The notes below the pieces were generated by a model. That model saw only the letters and a list, made by a program, of their open reading frames with translations, was not told the origin of the DNA and searched no databases. Shown here piece by piece: positions 23,071 to 31,068 of a stretch of 35,688 bases of DNA (the first letter of the stretch is position 1; every line of letters begins with the position of its first letter). The position numbers and the translations under genes are program-made. The stretch is from Phenylobacterium sp. (GTDB taxonomy: Bacteria > Pseudomonadota > Alphaproteobacteria > Caulobacterales > Caulobacteraceae), in NCBI RefSeq assembly GCF_025351295.1, contig NZ_JANXWD010000039.1:1-35688 (forward strand). The letters run 5' to 3'.

Positions 23071-24105
23071 ATGGACCTGACTTCGGCTGCGGGCCAGCTT
23101 GAGCCCGGCGTGCGCTTGATCGACATGGAGGCCCTGGCCGCGCCGATCGGCCGCGTCCGGGCGACGTTGCGCCGGCTGCGGATTCGCCGCGACCAGTTCG
23201 CGGAGGCGGTGGTGCTGCAGCACGGCCTGAGGCTCTGGCTGACGGATCGCCCCGCCGCCCTGGCCCTGCTCCGACGGGCGCGCCTGTCGATGCAGCGCGA
23301 AAGTCCGGCCCTCAGCGCCATCATCGAGGCCAACGCCGTGCGGGTCGCCCCACCGCACCCGCCGCTCGCCGGGCCGCCCGTGCCCTGCGAGTGGTTCGCC
23401 CCGCACAAGGGCGCGCCGCGCGGGTTCGTGTTCTATGTCCACGGCGGCTCGTTCATCGCTGAACGCAGCGCCCGCCTCACCGCGATGGTGGCGCGGTTTG
23501 CCGCCCACGCGAACGCCCGCGTGTTCACCCCCAACTACCGCCTCGCCCCGGAGCATCCCTGCCCGGCCGCGGTGGAGGATATCGTGGCGGCCTTCCAGTG
23601 GCTTCGCGCCACCTGGCCCGATGAGCCGGTGGTCGCCCTGGCGGATTCAGCCGGCGCCTCGGTGCTGACGGCCGCCCTGCAATTGACCCGCGACGCCGGC
23701 GAGGCGATGCCGCAGGGCGTGGTGCTGCTGTCCCCCTGGATCGACCTGTCGCTGCAGAGCTGGTCGGTGGTCGCCGCCTCCATGGGCGCGACCAGCGGCA
23801 CCAACATGGTGCACCTGGGCCTGATGACCCACCTCTACCTGCAGGGCCGCTCGGCGACCGATCCGCTGGCCTCGCCGCTGTTCGGCGACTTCGCCGACTT
23901 CCCGCCGATGCTGATCCACGCCAGCAAGGGCGACATCCTCTACGACGACGCCGTGCGGCTGGCCGAGCGGGTGCGCGACGCCGGCGGCGACCTGACCGTG
24001 CGCCTTTGGGAGGCGGAGACCCACGTCTGGGAACAGACCTCGTCGGCCAAGGCCCGGCAGTCGATCGAACTGGCCTCGGGGTTCATCCGCCGCTGTCTGG
24101 ACTGA
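23071..24105 (+). CDS. Alpha/beta hydrolase, hormone-sensitive-lipase family
   Basis: ATG at 23071 gives 344 residues. HSL-family features are the oxyanion-hole VYVHGGSF-type motif (FVFYVHGGSFIAE), NYRLAPEHPCPAAVED, the nucleophile elbow ALADSAGASV (Ser in the usual GDSAG, here with Ala for Gly), and a C-terminal catalytic His in ETHVWE. An upstream GTG at 23017 would overlap the regulator and lacks support. The substrate is probably a short-chain ester or lipid-derived acyl compound. It shares a minimal intergenic region with the divergent LuxR-type gene. Confidence 0.92.
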   Translation: MDLTSAAGQLEPGVRLIDMEALAAPIGRVRATLRRLRIRRDQFAEAVVLQHGLRLWLTDRPAALALLRRARLSMQRESPALSAIIEANAVRVAPPHPPLAGPPVPCEWFAPHKGAPRGFVFYVHGGSFIAERSARLTAMVARFAAHANARVFTPNYRLAPEHPCPAAVEDIVAAFQWLRATWPDEPVVALADSAGASVLTAALQLTRDAGEAMPQGVVLLSPWIDLSLQSWSVVAASMGATSGTNMVHLGLMTHLYLQGRSATDPLASPLFGDFADFPPMLIHASKGDILYDDAVRLAERVRDAGGDLTVRLWEAETHVWEQTSSAKARQSIELASGFIRRCLD

Positions 24106-24166
24106 CCCCTGACGCAAACGCAGGCGTTGCCGCGGACCCCGGCGCAGGTCAGGTTCGCGGGGCGCC

Positions 24167-25423
24167 ATGACCGACGCTCCCACCCGCGAACCCGTGCCGT
24201 CCGCCCGCGCCCTGCTGAAGGAGCGTGACTACATCCTGTTCTGGGGCACGCGCTGGACCGGCGGGTTCGCCGCCCAGATCCAGAGCGTGGCCATGGGCTG
24301 GCAGATGTACGCCCTGGCTCGCCAGACCCACTCGGTGAACGAGAGCGCCCTGATGGTCAGCATGCTGGGCCTGGCCGCCTTCGTGCCGGTGCTGCTGCTG
24401 ACCCTGCCAGCCGGCGAGGCGGCGGATCGCTACGACCGCAAGAAGCTGCTGCTGCTGTGCCTGAGCGGCGAGATCGTCAGCGTCTTCACCCTGGCCATCG
24501 CCACCGTGAACGGCTGGGCCTCGCCGGTGCTACTGATGGCGATCTCGGCGCTGTTCGGGGCCAGCCGCGCGTTCTTCGCCCCCGCCAACACGGCGCTGGG
24601 GCCGATGCTGGTGCCGCGCAAGCTGCTGCCGCGCGCCATCGCCTGGAACTCGCTGGCCTGGCAGACCGCCTCGATCCTGGGACCGGCGGCCGGCGGCCTG
24701 CTGGTCGCCCGCTCGGCCCAGACCGCCTATTTCACCACCTTCGTCCTCTACGGCCTGGCCGGGGTGCTGGTGTTCTCGATCCGCGGCAACGCCAAGCCGG
24801 CGCTCAATCCCGGCTCGCGCTGGCAACTGATGAAGGAGGGCCTGGCCTACGTCTGGCGCCAGAAGATCGTGTTCGGCGCGATCTCGCTGGACCTGGCCGC
24901 GGTGCTGCTGGGCGGGGCTACCGCCCTGTTGCCGGTGTTCGCCCGCGACGTCCTGCACGTGGGCGCCCAGGGCTTCGGTGTCCTGCGCTCCGGGCCGGCG
25001 ATGGGGGCGACCGTGGTGGCGCTGGTCCTGGCGGCGCGCCCGATCCGTCGCAAGGCCGGGGTCTTCATGTTCGGCGGCGTGGCCGTCTTCGGCCTCGCCA
25101 CCGTGGTGTTCGGGGTCTCGAAGTCGCTGTGGGTGTCGGTGGCAGCCCTGGCGGTGCTGGGCGGCGCCGACATGCTCAGCGTCTACGTCCGCCAGACCCT
25201 GGTGCAGCTGGTCACCCCCGACCACATGCGCGGCCGGGTGGCGGCGGTCAGCTCGGTGTTCATCGGCGCCTCCAACGAACTGGGGGAGTTCGAGAGCGGC
25301 GTCGTGGCGCGGATTCTGGGGCCGGTGCGGGCCGCGATCTTCGGCGGCGTGGGCGCCGTGCTGGTCACCGCCATCTGGGCCCGCTTCTTCCCCGACTTGC
25401 GCCGGGCCGACCGCCTCGAATAA
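24167..25423 (+). CDS. MFS transporter (MFS_3/EntS-like exporter)
   Basis: The 418-residue protein has about 12 predicted membrane helices. Loop 2-3 carries AGEAADRYDRKKLL, an MFS motif A variant (G.xaDRxdRrk). The N-terminal block WGTRWTGGFAAQIQSVAMGW and the loop VTPDHMRGRVAAVSSV are typical of the MFS_3 exporter subgroup related to EntS. It follows the esterase by 61 bp and precedes an SDR by 32 bp, so cotranscription is possible. The substrate is unknown; siderophores, drugs and metabolites are all possible. Confidence 0.9.
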   Translation: MTDAPTREPVPSARALLKERDYILFWGTRWTGGFAAQIQSVAMGWQMYALARQTHSVNESALMVSMLGLAAFVPVLLLTLPAGEAADRYDRKKLLLLCLSGEIVSVFTLAIATVNGWASPVLLMAISALFGASRAFFAPANTALGPMLVPRKLLPRAIAWNSLAWQTASILGPAAGGLLVARSAQTAYFTTFVLYGLAGVLVFSIRGNAKPALNPGSRWQLMKEGLAYVWRQKIVFGAISLDLAAVLLGGATALLPVFARDVLHVGAQGFGVLRSGPAMGATVVALVLAARPIRRKAGVFMFGGVAVFGLATVVFGVSKSLWVSVAALAVLGGADMLSVYVRQTLVQLVTPDHMRGRVAAVSSVFIGASNELGEFESGVVARILGPVRAAIFGGVGAVLVTAIWARFFPDLRRADRLE

Positions 25424-25455
25424 GGGTTCTCCCCTTGATTAGGGAGATTGCGGTC

Positions 25456-26382
25456 ATGGGCGCATTGGAAGGCAAGGTTGTCCTCGTCACGGGCGGCGGC
25501 AACGGCATCGGGCGCGACTGTGCGCTGATCGCGGCGCAAGAGGGCGCCAAGGTGGTCGTCAACGACCTGGGCGCGGGCCTCAAGGGCGACGACGAAGGCT
25601 CCGCCGGCCCCGCCGAGAAGGTCTGCGAGGAGATCCGCGCCGCCGGCGGCGAGGCGGTCTCCAACTCCGAGAGCGTCACCAGCCTGAAGTCGGTCGAGGG
25701 CATGGTCGAGCAGGCGCGCGACACCTTCGGCGGCCTTCATGCCGTCATCAACCCGGCGGGGATCCTCCGCGACGTGATGTTCCACAAGATGACCGAGCGC
25801 GACTGGGACCAGGTGATCGAGGTCCATATGCGCGGCAGCTTCAACGTCGCGCGCGCCACCATCGAGCTGTTCCGCGAGCAGAACGACGGCGCCTACATGT
25901 TCTTCACCTCGACCTCGGGCCTGTTCGGCAACATCGGCCAGGCCAACTACGGCGCGGCCAAGATGGGCATCGCCGGCCTGTCGCGGATCATCGCCATGGA
26001 AGGCGCGCGCAACAACGTGCGCGCCAACTGCCTGGCTCCCGTGGCCTGGACGCGCATGACCCAGTCGGTGCCGATCAAGGACGAGGCCGCCGCCGCGCGG
26101 CGCGCGGTGATGGCCGAGAAGATCCGCGCCGACCAGCCGGCCCGCTTCTCCGTCGCCATGGTCGCCCCGGCCGCCAGCAACGTTTCCGGCCAGATCTTCG
26201 GCTCGTCCGGCGACAACATCATCCTCTACTCCCAGCCCCGCCCCATCGAGACGGTGACCAAGCAAGAAGGCTGGACGGTAGATTCCATCATCAAGGAAGC
26301 CATCCCGAAGATGGCCCCGAAGTTCTTCGACCTGAACCGCGCCACCCTGCCCGGCGCCCAGCCCGCCAAGGCCCCGGCCTAG
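25456..26382 (+). CDS. Short-chain dehydrogenase, HSD17B4 / (3R)-hydroxyacyl-CoA dehydrogenase-like
   Basis: ATG at 25456 has AGGGAGAT upstream and gives 308 residues. The Rossmann motif VLVTGGGNGIGRDCA is followed by VVVNDLGAG, characteristic of the dehydrogenase domain of multifunctional enzyme type 2 (HSD17B4). The catalytic region has Ser in FTSTSGLFGNIGQANYG and Tyr/Lys in NYGAAK. The usual NNAG is NPAG here (INPAGILRD). These enzymes oxidise (3R)-hydroxyacyl-CoA or hydroxysteroids with NAD(H). The C-terminal 60 residues extend past a minimal SDR. A strong hairpin follows the gene. Confidence 0.9.
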   Translation: MGALEGKVVLVTGGGNGIGRDCALIAAQEGAKVVVNDLGAGLKGDDEGSAGPAEKVCEEIRAAGGEAVSNSESVTSLKSVEGMVEQARDTFGGLHAVINPAGILRDVMFHKMTERDWDQVIEVHMRGSFNVARATIELFREQNDGAYMFFTSTSGLFGNIGQANYGAAKMGIAGLSRIIAMEGARNNVRANCLAPVAWTRMTQSVPIKDEAAAARRAVMAEKIRADQPARFSVAMVAPAASNVSGQIFGSSGDNIILYSQPRPIETVTKQEGWTVDSIIKEAIPKMAPKFFDLNRATLPGAQPAKAPA

Positions 26383-26394
26383 AAACTCCGGCGA

Positions 26395-26433
26395 GTGTCA
26401 TCCCGTCTTCGCGTCGCGAAACCGGGATGACAC
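26395..26433. terminator. Strong palindromic hairpin after the SDR gene (REP/terminator)
   Basis: Outer arms GTGTCATCCCG (26395-26405) and CGGGATGACAC (26423-26433) are perfect 11-bp complements. Inside, TTCGCG (26408-26413) and CGCGAA (26415-26420) pair too, leaving a one-base centre. This continuous stem starts 13 bp after the SDR stop. It shares the TCATCCCG core with the repeat at 19092-19208. It could terminate transcription or be a dispersed REP-type element. Confidence 0.7.
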
Positions 26434-26477
26434 CGGGGATTTGCGGGTCTGGCGCCGCCGTTGCGTCGGGAAGGTCC

Positions 26478-26816
26478 ATGAGCATTGGGCTGTCCCAACC
26501 TGACGCAACGACCCGGGTCTCGGCCTTCGCCGTGGCCCAGCGGGCGCGCGCCAACGCCGACCAGGCCCGGGCCGCCGCCGTCCGCATGCGGGCCGAGGCG
26601 GCGCGCACCGTGCCGTCCGCCCGCCGGATCGTCGAGAGCCCCGCCGACATCCGCGCCGAGGTCATGGCCGACCGCGGCGTCAACCCCGTCACCCTGCTGC
26701 GCCTCGGGCCCCAGTCGCGCATCGAGGCCGAGATTTCGATCGACGCCGAGACCGCCACCCGCGCCCGCCAGGCGCAGATCCGCACGACCGGCAATTTCCT
26801 CGACCTGACCGTCTGA
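26478..26816 (+). CDS. Hypothetical protein
   Basis: ATG at 26478 gives 112 residues, with GGGAAGG just upstream. An Ala/Arg-rich, helix-prone first half (VAQRARANADQARAAAVRMR) looks like a coiled segment. A compact second half (MADRGVNPVTLLRLGPQSRI and GNFLDLTV) is less repetitive. There is no signal peptide or membrane segment. I recognise no family. It follows the hairpin at 26395-26433 and is convergent with the GNAT pair. Confidence 0.62.
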   Translation: MSIGLSQPDATTRVSAFAVAQRARANADQARAAAVRMRAEAARTVPSARRIVESPADIRAEVMADRGVNPVTLLRLGPQSRIEAEISIDAETATRARQAQIRTTGNFLDLTV

Positions 26817-26853
26817 GGGTCGCCCGCGCCAGGCCAGGGCCGCCGCGCCAGCC

Positions 26854-27468
26854 TCAGAGCCGGTGCCGCAGCCGCCAGTCGTCCCGCGTCATCTCCCAGT
26901 ATACCGAGTGGCGCGTCGTGCCGTCCGGCCGCAGGGCCTCGCGCTCGCCCATGCGCGTGAAGCCGGCGGCGTCGATGCCCTGCTGGGAGCGGACGTTGTC
27001 GAGGGCGGCGGTGAGGCACATCATCCGCACCCCCAGGGTCTCGAAGATCCAGCCGAAGGTGCGCGCCATGCCGGCGCCGCCCTGCCCCCCGCCCTGCAGG
27101 TCCGCGCGCACGGCGCCGGCCAGTTCTGCCGCCGAGCGTTCCGGCCAGACGGTGATCCGCGAATAGCCCGAGACCTCGCCGGCCGCGTCCAGGTTGATCA
27201 GCAGCAGCGCCTCGCCGGCCAGCGCCTGGGCCTGGTTCTCGGTCACCCAACGGGTGATGCTGTCCTCGCCGATCGGCCGCGGCAGGTCGTAGATCGGCCC
27301 GGACACCCGCACGTCGGAGAGCAGCGCCACCAGCCCCGGCACGTGCTTCAGCTCCGCCCGCGCCCGGCCCAGGCCCAGGGTCTCCGGATCGACCGCGCGC
27401 ACCGCCTCGCGGATCGCCTGGGCCTCCTGCTCGGAGACGTCGAGCACGGTTTTTGGCGGCGCGCTCAC
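26854..27468 (-). CDS. GNAT-fold acetyltransferase-like protein
   Basis: GTG at 27468 overlaps the upstream stop (GTGA) and gives 204 residues. Features include GEALLLINLDAAGEVSGYSR, a GNAT-like strand, GGGQGGAGMARTFGWIFETL in the place of the acetyl-CoA loop, and LDNVRSQQGIDAAGFTRMGE like the motif B region. The family match is by pattern and is weaker than for its neighbour. It is the last gene of a five-gene minus-strand operon. Confidence 0.75.
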   Translation of the reverse strand: MSAPPKTVLDVSEQEAQAIREAVRAVDPETLGLGRARAELKHVPGLVALLSDVRVSGPIYDLPRPIGEDSITRWVTENQAQALAGEALLLINLDAAGEVSGYSRITVWPERSAAELAGAVRADLQGGGQGGAGMARTFGWIFETLGVRMMCLTAALDNVRSQQGIDAAGFTRMGEREALRPDGTTRHSVYWEMTRDDWRLRHRL

Positions 27469-27944
27469 GACGCGGCCAGCCTTTCCAGCGCCTCTCCGTC
27501 CAGCCGGCGCACCGTCCATTCCGTCTTCGCCGAGGCGCCGAGGCTGTCGTAGAACTCGATCGAGGGCTGGTTCCAGTTGAGCACCGCCCATTCCAGCCGA
27601 CCCAGCTCGGCGTCCACGCACCGCTGGGCCAGCCGGCGCAGCAACGCCTTGCCCGCGCCGACGCCGCGCGCTCCGGTGCGGACGAACAGGTCCTCCAGAT
27701 AGATCCCCGCCCGACCGCGGAAGGTCGAATAGTTGTAGAACCACAGGGCGAAGCCCACCGGCTGGCCGTCGTGCTCGGCGATCTCGCAGAAGGCGCGCGG
27801 ATTCTCGCCGAACAGGTCGCGGCGGACGTCGGCTTCCGTGGCCTCCACCTCCTCCAGCAGCCGCTCGTACTCGGCGAGCTCGCGGATGAAGCCCAGGATC
27901 AGGGACGCATCGGCGACGGTCGCCACCCGGACGGTCACGCTCAT
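27465..27944 (-). CDS. GNAT family N-acetyltransferase, spermidine/diamine-acetyltransferase (SSAT)-like
   Basis: The 159-residue protein has the SSAT-group blocks VRVATVADASLILGFIRELA, EYERLLEEVEATEADVRRDL, FALWFYNYSTFRGRAGIYLE and DLFVRTGARGVGAGKALLRR; the last is the acetyl-CoA loop. NWNQPSIEFYDSLGA closes the fold. Members acetylate diamines, polyamines or thialysine. It lies 4 bp after the HSDL2-like SDR and overlaps the next GNAT by 4 bp. Confidence 0.9.
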   Translation of the reverse strand: MSVTVRVATVADASLILGFIRELAEYERLLEEVEATEADVRRDLFGENPRAFCEIAEHDGQPVGFALWFYNYSTFRGRAGIYLEDLFVRTGARGVGAGKALLRRLAQRCVDAELGRLEWAVLNWNQPSIEFYDSLGASAKTEWTVRRLDGEALERLAAS

Positions 27945-27948
27945 GGGG

Positions 27949-28806
27949 CTAGCCGATCTTCACGCCGGGCGGCGGCAGCGAGTCCGCCGGCACGAAGAAG
28001 TCGGGCATCAGCGGCTGGGTCGGGTCGACCTTGTACGAGTCGAGATCGCGGACGCCCTCGGCGTAGAGGAAGCTGTCGTCGATCAGGAAGTTGCCGCTGA
28101 AGCTGGCCGCCGGCTTCTCGAAGATGGCGTGGGCGGCGTCGGCCATGATCTCCACCGTGCGGCAGCGGCGCATGCCCTCATCGCCGCCCAGGGCGTTGCG
28201 GATCGCCGCCGTGGCGATGCCGGTGCGCGGCCACAGCGCATTGAAGGCGATGCCGTCGCCCTTGAACTCCTCGGCCATGCCCAGCACGCACATGCTCATC
28301 CCGAACTTGGCCATGCTGTAGGCCACGTGGGTCCCGAACCATCGCGGCGCCATGTCCAGCGGCGGCGACAGCATCAGCACATGCGGATTGGCCGCCCGCT
28401 TCAGGTGCGGGATGCAGGCCTTGGAGGTCAGGTAGGTCCCGCGCGCGTTGATCTGATGCATCAGGTCGTAGCGCTTCATATCGGTCTGCAGCGTGCCCGT
28501 GAGCTGGATCGCCGAGGCGTTGTTCACGCAGATGTCGATGCCGCCGAACTTCGCCACCGCCCGCTCGACGCCGGCCAGCACGCTGGCCTCGTCGCGCACG
28601 TCGACGATCAGCGGCAGCGCCTGGCCGCCGGCCGCCTCAATCTCGGCGGCGGCGGTGTAGACGGTGCCGGGCAGCTTGGGATGCGGCTCGGCGGTCTTGG
28701 CGGCGATGGCGATATTGGCCCCGTCGCGCGCGGCCCGGAGCGCGATGGCCAGGCCGATGCCGCGGCTGGCGCCGGTGATGAACAGGGTCTTGCCGGCCAG
28801 GCTCAC
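27949..28806 (-). CDS. Short-chain dehydrogenase, HSDL2-like
   Basis: GTG at 28806 overlaps the upstream stop in GTGA and gives 285 residues. The cofactor motif is ITGASRGIGLAIA; NNASAIQLTGTLQTDMKRYD, INARGTYLTSKACIPHLK, LMLSPPLDMAPRWFG and HVAYSMAKFGMSMCVLGMAE are near-diagnostic of the HSDL2-type (SDR family 9C-like) group. The catalytic Tyr and Lys lie in YSMAK. Human HSDL2 is peroxisomal and linked to lipid metabolism; the bacterial substrate is unknown. It is the third gene of the operon. Confidence 0.93.
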   Translation of the reverse strand: MSLAGKTLFITGASRGIGLAIALRAARDGANIAIAAKTAEPHPKLPGTVYTAAAEIEAAGGQALPLIVDVRDEASVLAGVERAVAKFGGIDICVNNASAIQLTGTLQTDMKRYDLMHQINARGTYLTSKACIPHLKRAANPHVLMLSPPLDMAPRWFGTHVAYSMAKFGMSMCVLGMAEEFKGDGIAFNALWPRTGIATAAIRNALGGDEGMRRCRTVEIMADAAHAIFEKPAASFSGNFLIDDSFLYAEGVRDLDSYKVDPTQPLMPDFFVPADSLPPPGVKIG

Positions 28807-29768
28807 AGCCGGGCCCCCGTGGTGTCCTCGGAGACCGCCCACAGCCGCTCGGCCGCCTCGGGGTCCAGGGCGTGCGGCAGGACGCCCGCGAACGGCTTGT
28901 CCTGCGTCCAGGCAAGCGCCTGGCTGCAGTCCTCGAGGTAGAGCCCGCCCACGCCCTCCAGTTCCTGGCCCAGGGCCGCCCAGACGCTGGTCGACGCCCC
29001 CTGTTCGGTGGACTTGAACCGGTCGCTGACGTTGCCGGCCTCGTCCATCCAGCCGAAAGCGATCATCTCTTCGCGCGGAAGATGCCGCTGCAGCGGGGTC
29101 ATGATGCCGCCCGGCATCACCGCGTTGGCGTTGACCCCCAGGTCGGCGAACCGCTGGTTGAAGGCGACGGCGAACAGCGCGTTGGCGGTCTTGGCCTGGC
29201 CGTAGGACTCCCATTTGTCGTAGGGCCGGGTGCGATAGTGGATGTCGTCGAAATGCACCCCGCCGCGGCGGTGGCCGATCGACGAGAGCGACACCAGCCG
29301 GCTGGCCTGGCCGTCATCCGATCCGTTCATCAGCGCCCGCGCCAGCAGGGCCCCCAGCAGGAAGTGGCCGAAGTGGTTGGTGCCGACCTGCATCTCCAGG
29401 TCCTGCGGCGTGTACGCCAGCGGACACGCCATGACCCCGGCGTTGTTGATCAGGAAATTGAGCGGTTTGTCGCCCCAGGCGCTGGCGAAGGCCGCCACCA
29501 CAGGCAGGTCCGAGAGATCCAGCCGGCCGACCGAGACCTGGCCCTTGCCGGCCTTGTTGATCTCGTCGGCGACCGCCTGTCCGGCCGCGAGGTTGCGGAC
29601 GGCGATCATCACGTCGGCCCCCGCCTCGGCCAGCGCCCGGGCGGTCTCGACCCCGATGCCGGTGGCCGCGCCCGTGACGATGGCCCGCTTGCCGGTCAGG
29701 TCCTGGCCGGCGGCGACCTCGCGGGCGGTGGAAGTCGCGCCGAAGGCGGAGGTGATGCGGTCGGTCAT
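28803..29768 (-). CDS. Short-chain dehydrogenase, retinol-dehydrogenase/WWOX-like
   Basis: The 321-residue SDR has IVTGAATGIGVETARAL as cofactor motif, LINNAGVMACPL, the GTNHFGHFLLGALL helix typical of the RDH/WWOX group, a SLSSIGHRRGGVHFDDIHY catalytic-Ser segment, and YGQAKTANALF with the catalytic Tyr and Lys. A long tail follows (to ATGARL). The usual products are NADP-dependent ketone/alcohol interconversions on lipid-like substrates. It is second in the operon, 68 bp below the metallo-hydrolase. Confidence 0.92.
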   Translation of the reverse strand: MTDRITSAFGATSTAREVAAGQDLTGKRAIVTGAATGIGVETARALAEAGADVMIAVRNLAAGQAVADEINKAGKGQVSVGRLDLSDLPVVAAFASAWGDKPLNFLINNAGVMACPLAYTPQDLEMQVGTNHFGHFLLGALLARALMNGSDDGQASRLVSLSSIGHRRGGVHFDDIHYRTRPYDKWESYGQAKTANALFAVAFNQRFADLGVNANAVMPGGIMTPLQRHLPREEMIAFGWMDEAGNVSDRFKSTEQGASTSVWAALGQELEGVGGLYLEDCSQALAWTQDKPFAGVLPHALDPEAAERLWAVSEDTTGARL

Positions 29769-29836
29769 ATCAGGTCACCTTGTTGAGGTTGGTTGCCCCT
29801 ATTCGGTAGGGCGCGTTCGGTGTTGTGGCCGTGCGC

Positions 29837-30949
29837 CTAGGCGGCGGCGCGATACCAGTCGATGCCCGACCCATCCCGTTCCCGCACCGCCTGGCCGCGG
29901 GCCATCAGGCAGTTGAGGTGGGCCAGGCTCTCGCCCGTCGCCAGCCCGAGCAGGTTCTGGTCGATGGTGCGCCGGAACAGCACGTGGAACACGTCCACCA
30001 CCCGCTTCGGCTCGGCGATCAGGGCGTGCAGCCGCTCCAGCCCCCGCTCATGGCCGCCGACCAGGTGGTCGATGCGCGCGTGCAGGCCGTGGAACGGATC
30101 GTTGTGCGCCGGCAGCACCAGGACATCGTCCGGGATCCGGTCCTTGATCTGCGCCAGCGAGGTCACCCAGTCGGTCAGCGGGTCGCCGTCCGGTTCGGTC
30201 GGGAACACCGAGACGTTGGACGAGATCTTCGGCAGCACCTGGTCGCCCGAGATCATCAGCTTCAGGTCGGGGCAATAGAGGCAGGCGTGCTCGGGGCTGT
30301 GACCCGACCCGACCACGATCCGCCACATGTGGCCGCCGATCGTGATCTCGTCGCCATCGTTCAGCCGGTGGAAGCTGTCGGGCAGGGCAAACAGCCCGCG
30401 GCCGAACCCGCCGAACCGGGCGCGGTAGTTCTCCAGCGCGTCGTCATCCCACCCGGCGGCGCGGAAGAAGGAGACCGCGTCCTCTGGCGCCTCGCGGCCG
30501 GTGTCCGCGGCCAGCGAGCGGCAGGTCATGAACTCCAGCCGGGTGATCCACAGCCGCGCGTCGAACTTCCGCGTCAGATAGCCCGACATGCCGATATGGT
30601 CGGGGTGCATGTGGGTGACGAACACCCGCGTCACCGGCTTGCCGCCCAGCGGTCCGGCCAGCGCAGCGCGCCAGGCGTTGCGGGTCTCGGACCCGCCGAT
30701 GCCGGTATCGACGATGGCCCAGCCCCCCTCACCCTCCGGGGTCTGCTCGGCGATCGCCCAGACGTTGATCCACTGCAGCGCCCCGCCCAGCGGCATCCGC
30801 AGCCACTTCACCCCCGGCGCCACATCCACCGCCTCGCCGATCTTCGGCGAATGGTCGAAGGGGTAGTGAAGCTTCGGCCGATGACTTTCCCAGGCCGCCT
30901 GTTCGATCCCGTCCCGCACGCCCTGCACTCCCGTCCGTTCAGGCCCCAT
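29837..30949 (-). CDS. Metallo-beta-lactamase-fold hydrolase
   Basis: The 370-residue protein carries the HxHxDH motif VTHMHPDHIG (H113, H115, D117, H118), GSGHSPEHACLY with a further metal His, and ISGDQVLPKISSNV with the bridging Asp. PAHNDPFHGLHARIDHLVGG supplies a C-terminal His. A long C-terminal helical region is like that of MBL hydrolases of the glyoxalase II-like type that act on thioesters or lactones. ATG at 30949 has no clear ribosome site. As first gene of the operon with two SDRs it may cleave an acyl-CoA or lactone intermediate (inference). Confidence 0.92.
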   Translation of the reverse strand: MGPERTGVQGVRDGIEQAAWESHRPKLHYPFDHSPKIGEAVDVAPGVKWLRMPLGGALQWINVWAIAEQTPEGEGGWAIVDTGIGGSETRNAWRAALAGPLGGKPVTRVFVTHMHPDHIGMSGYLTRKFDARLWITRLEFMTCRSLAADTGREAPEDAVSFFRAAGWDDDALENYRARFGGFGRGLFALPDSFHRLNDGDEITIGGHMWRIVVGSGHSPEHACLYCPDLKLMISGDQVLPKISSNVSVFPTEPDGDPLTDWVTSLAQIKDRIPDDVLVLPAHNDPFHGLHARIDHLVGGHERGLERLHALIAEPKRVVDVFHVLFRRTIDQNLLGLATGESLAHLNCLMARGQAVRERDGSGIDWYRAAA

Positions 30950-31068
30950 CTTCGCGCGCCGGCCCTGGGGTGCGCAAACGGCAATGCGCGATGCGTTTGG
31001 TTGACCCGGCGTCGTCTTGCTAGGCCTTTTGGGGACGCCATCTGCTGTCAGGGGCGAAGGAGGCCATC

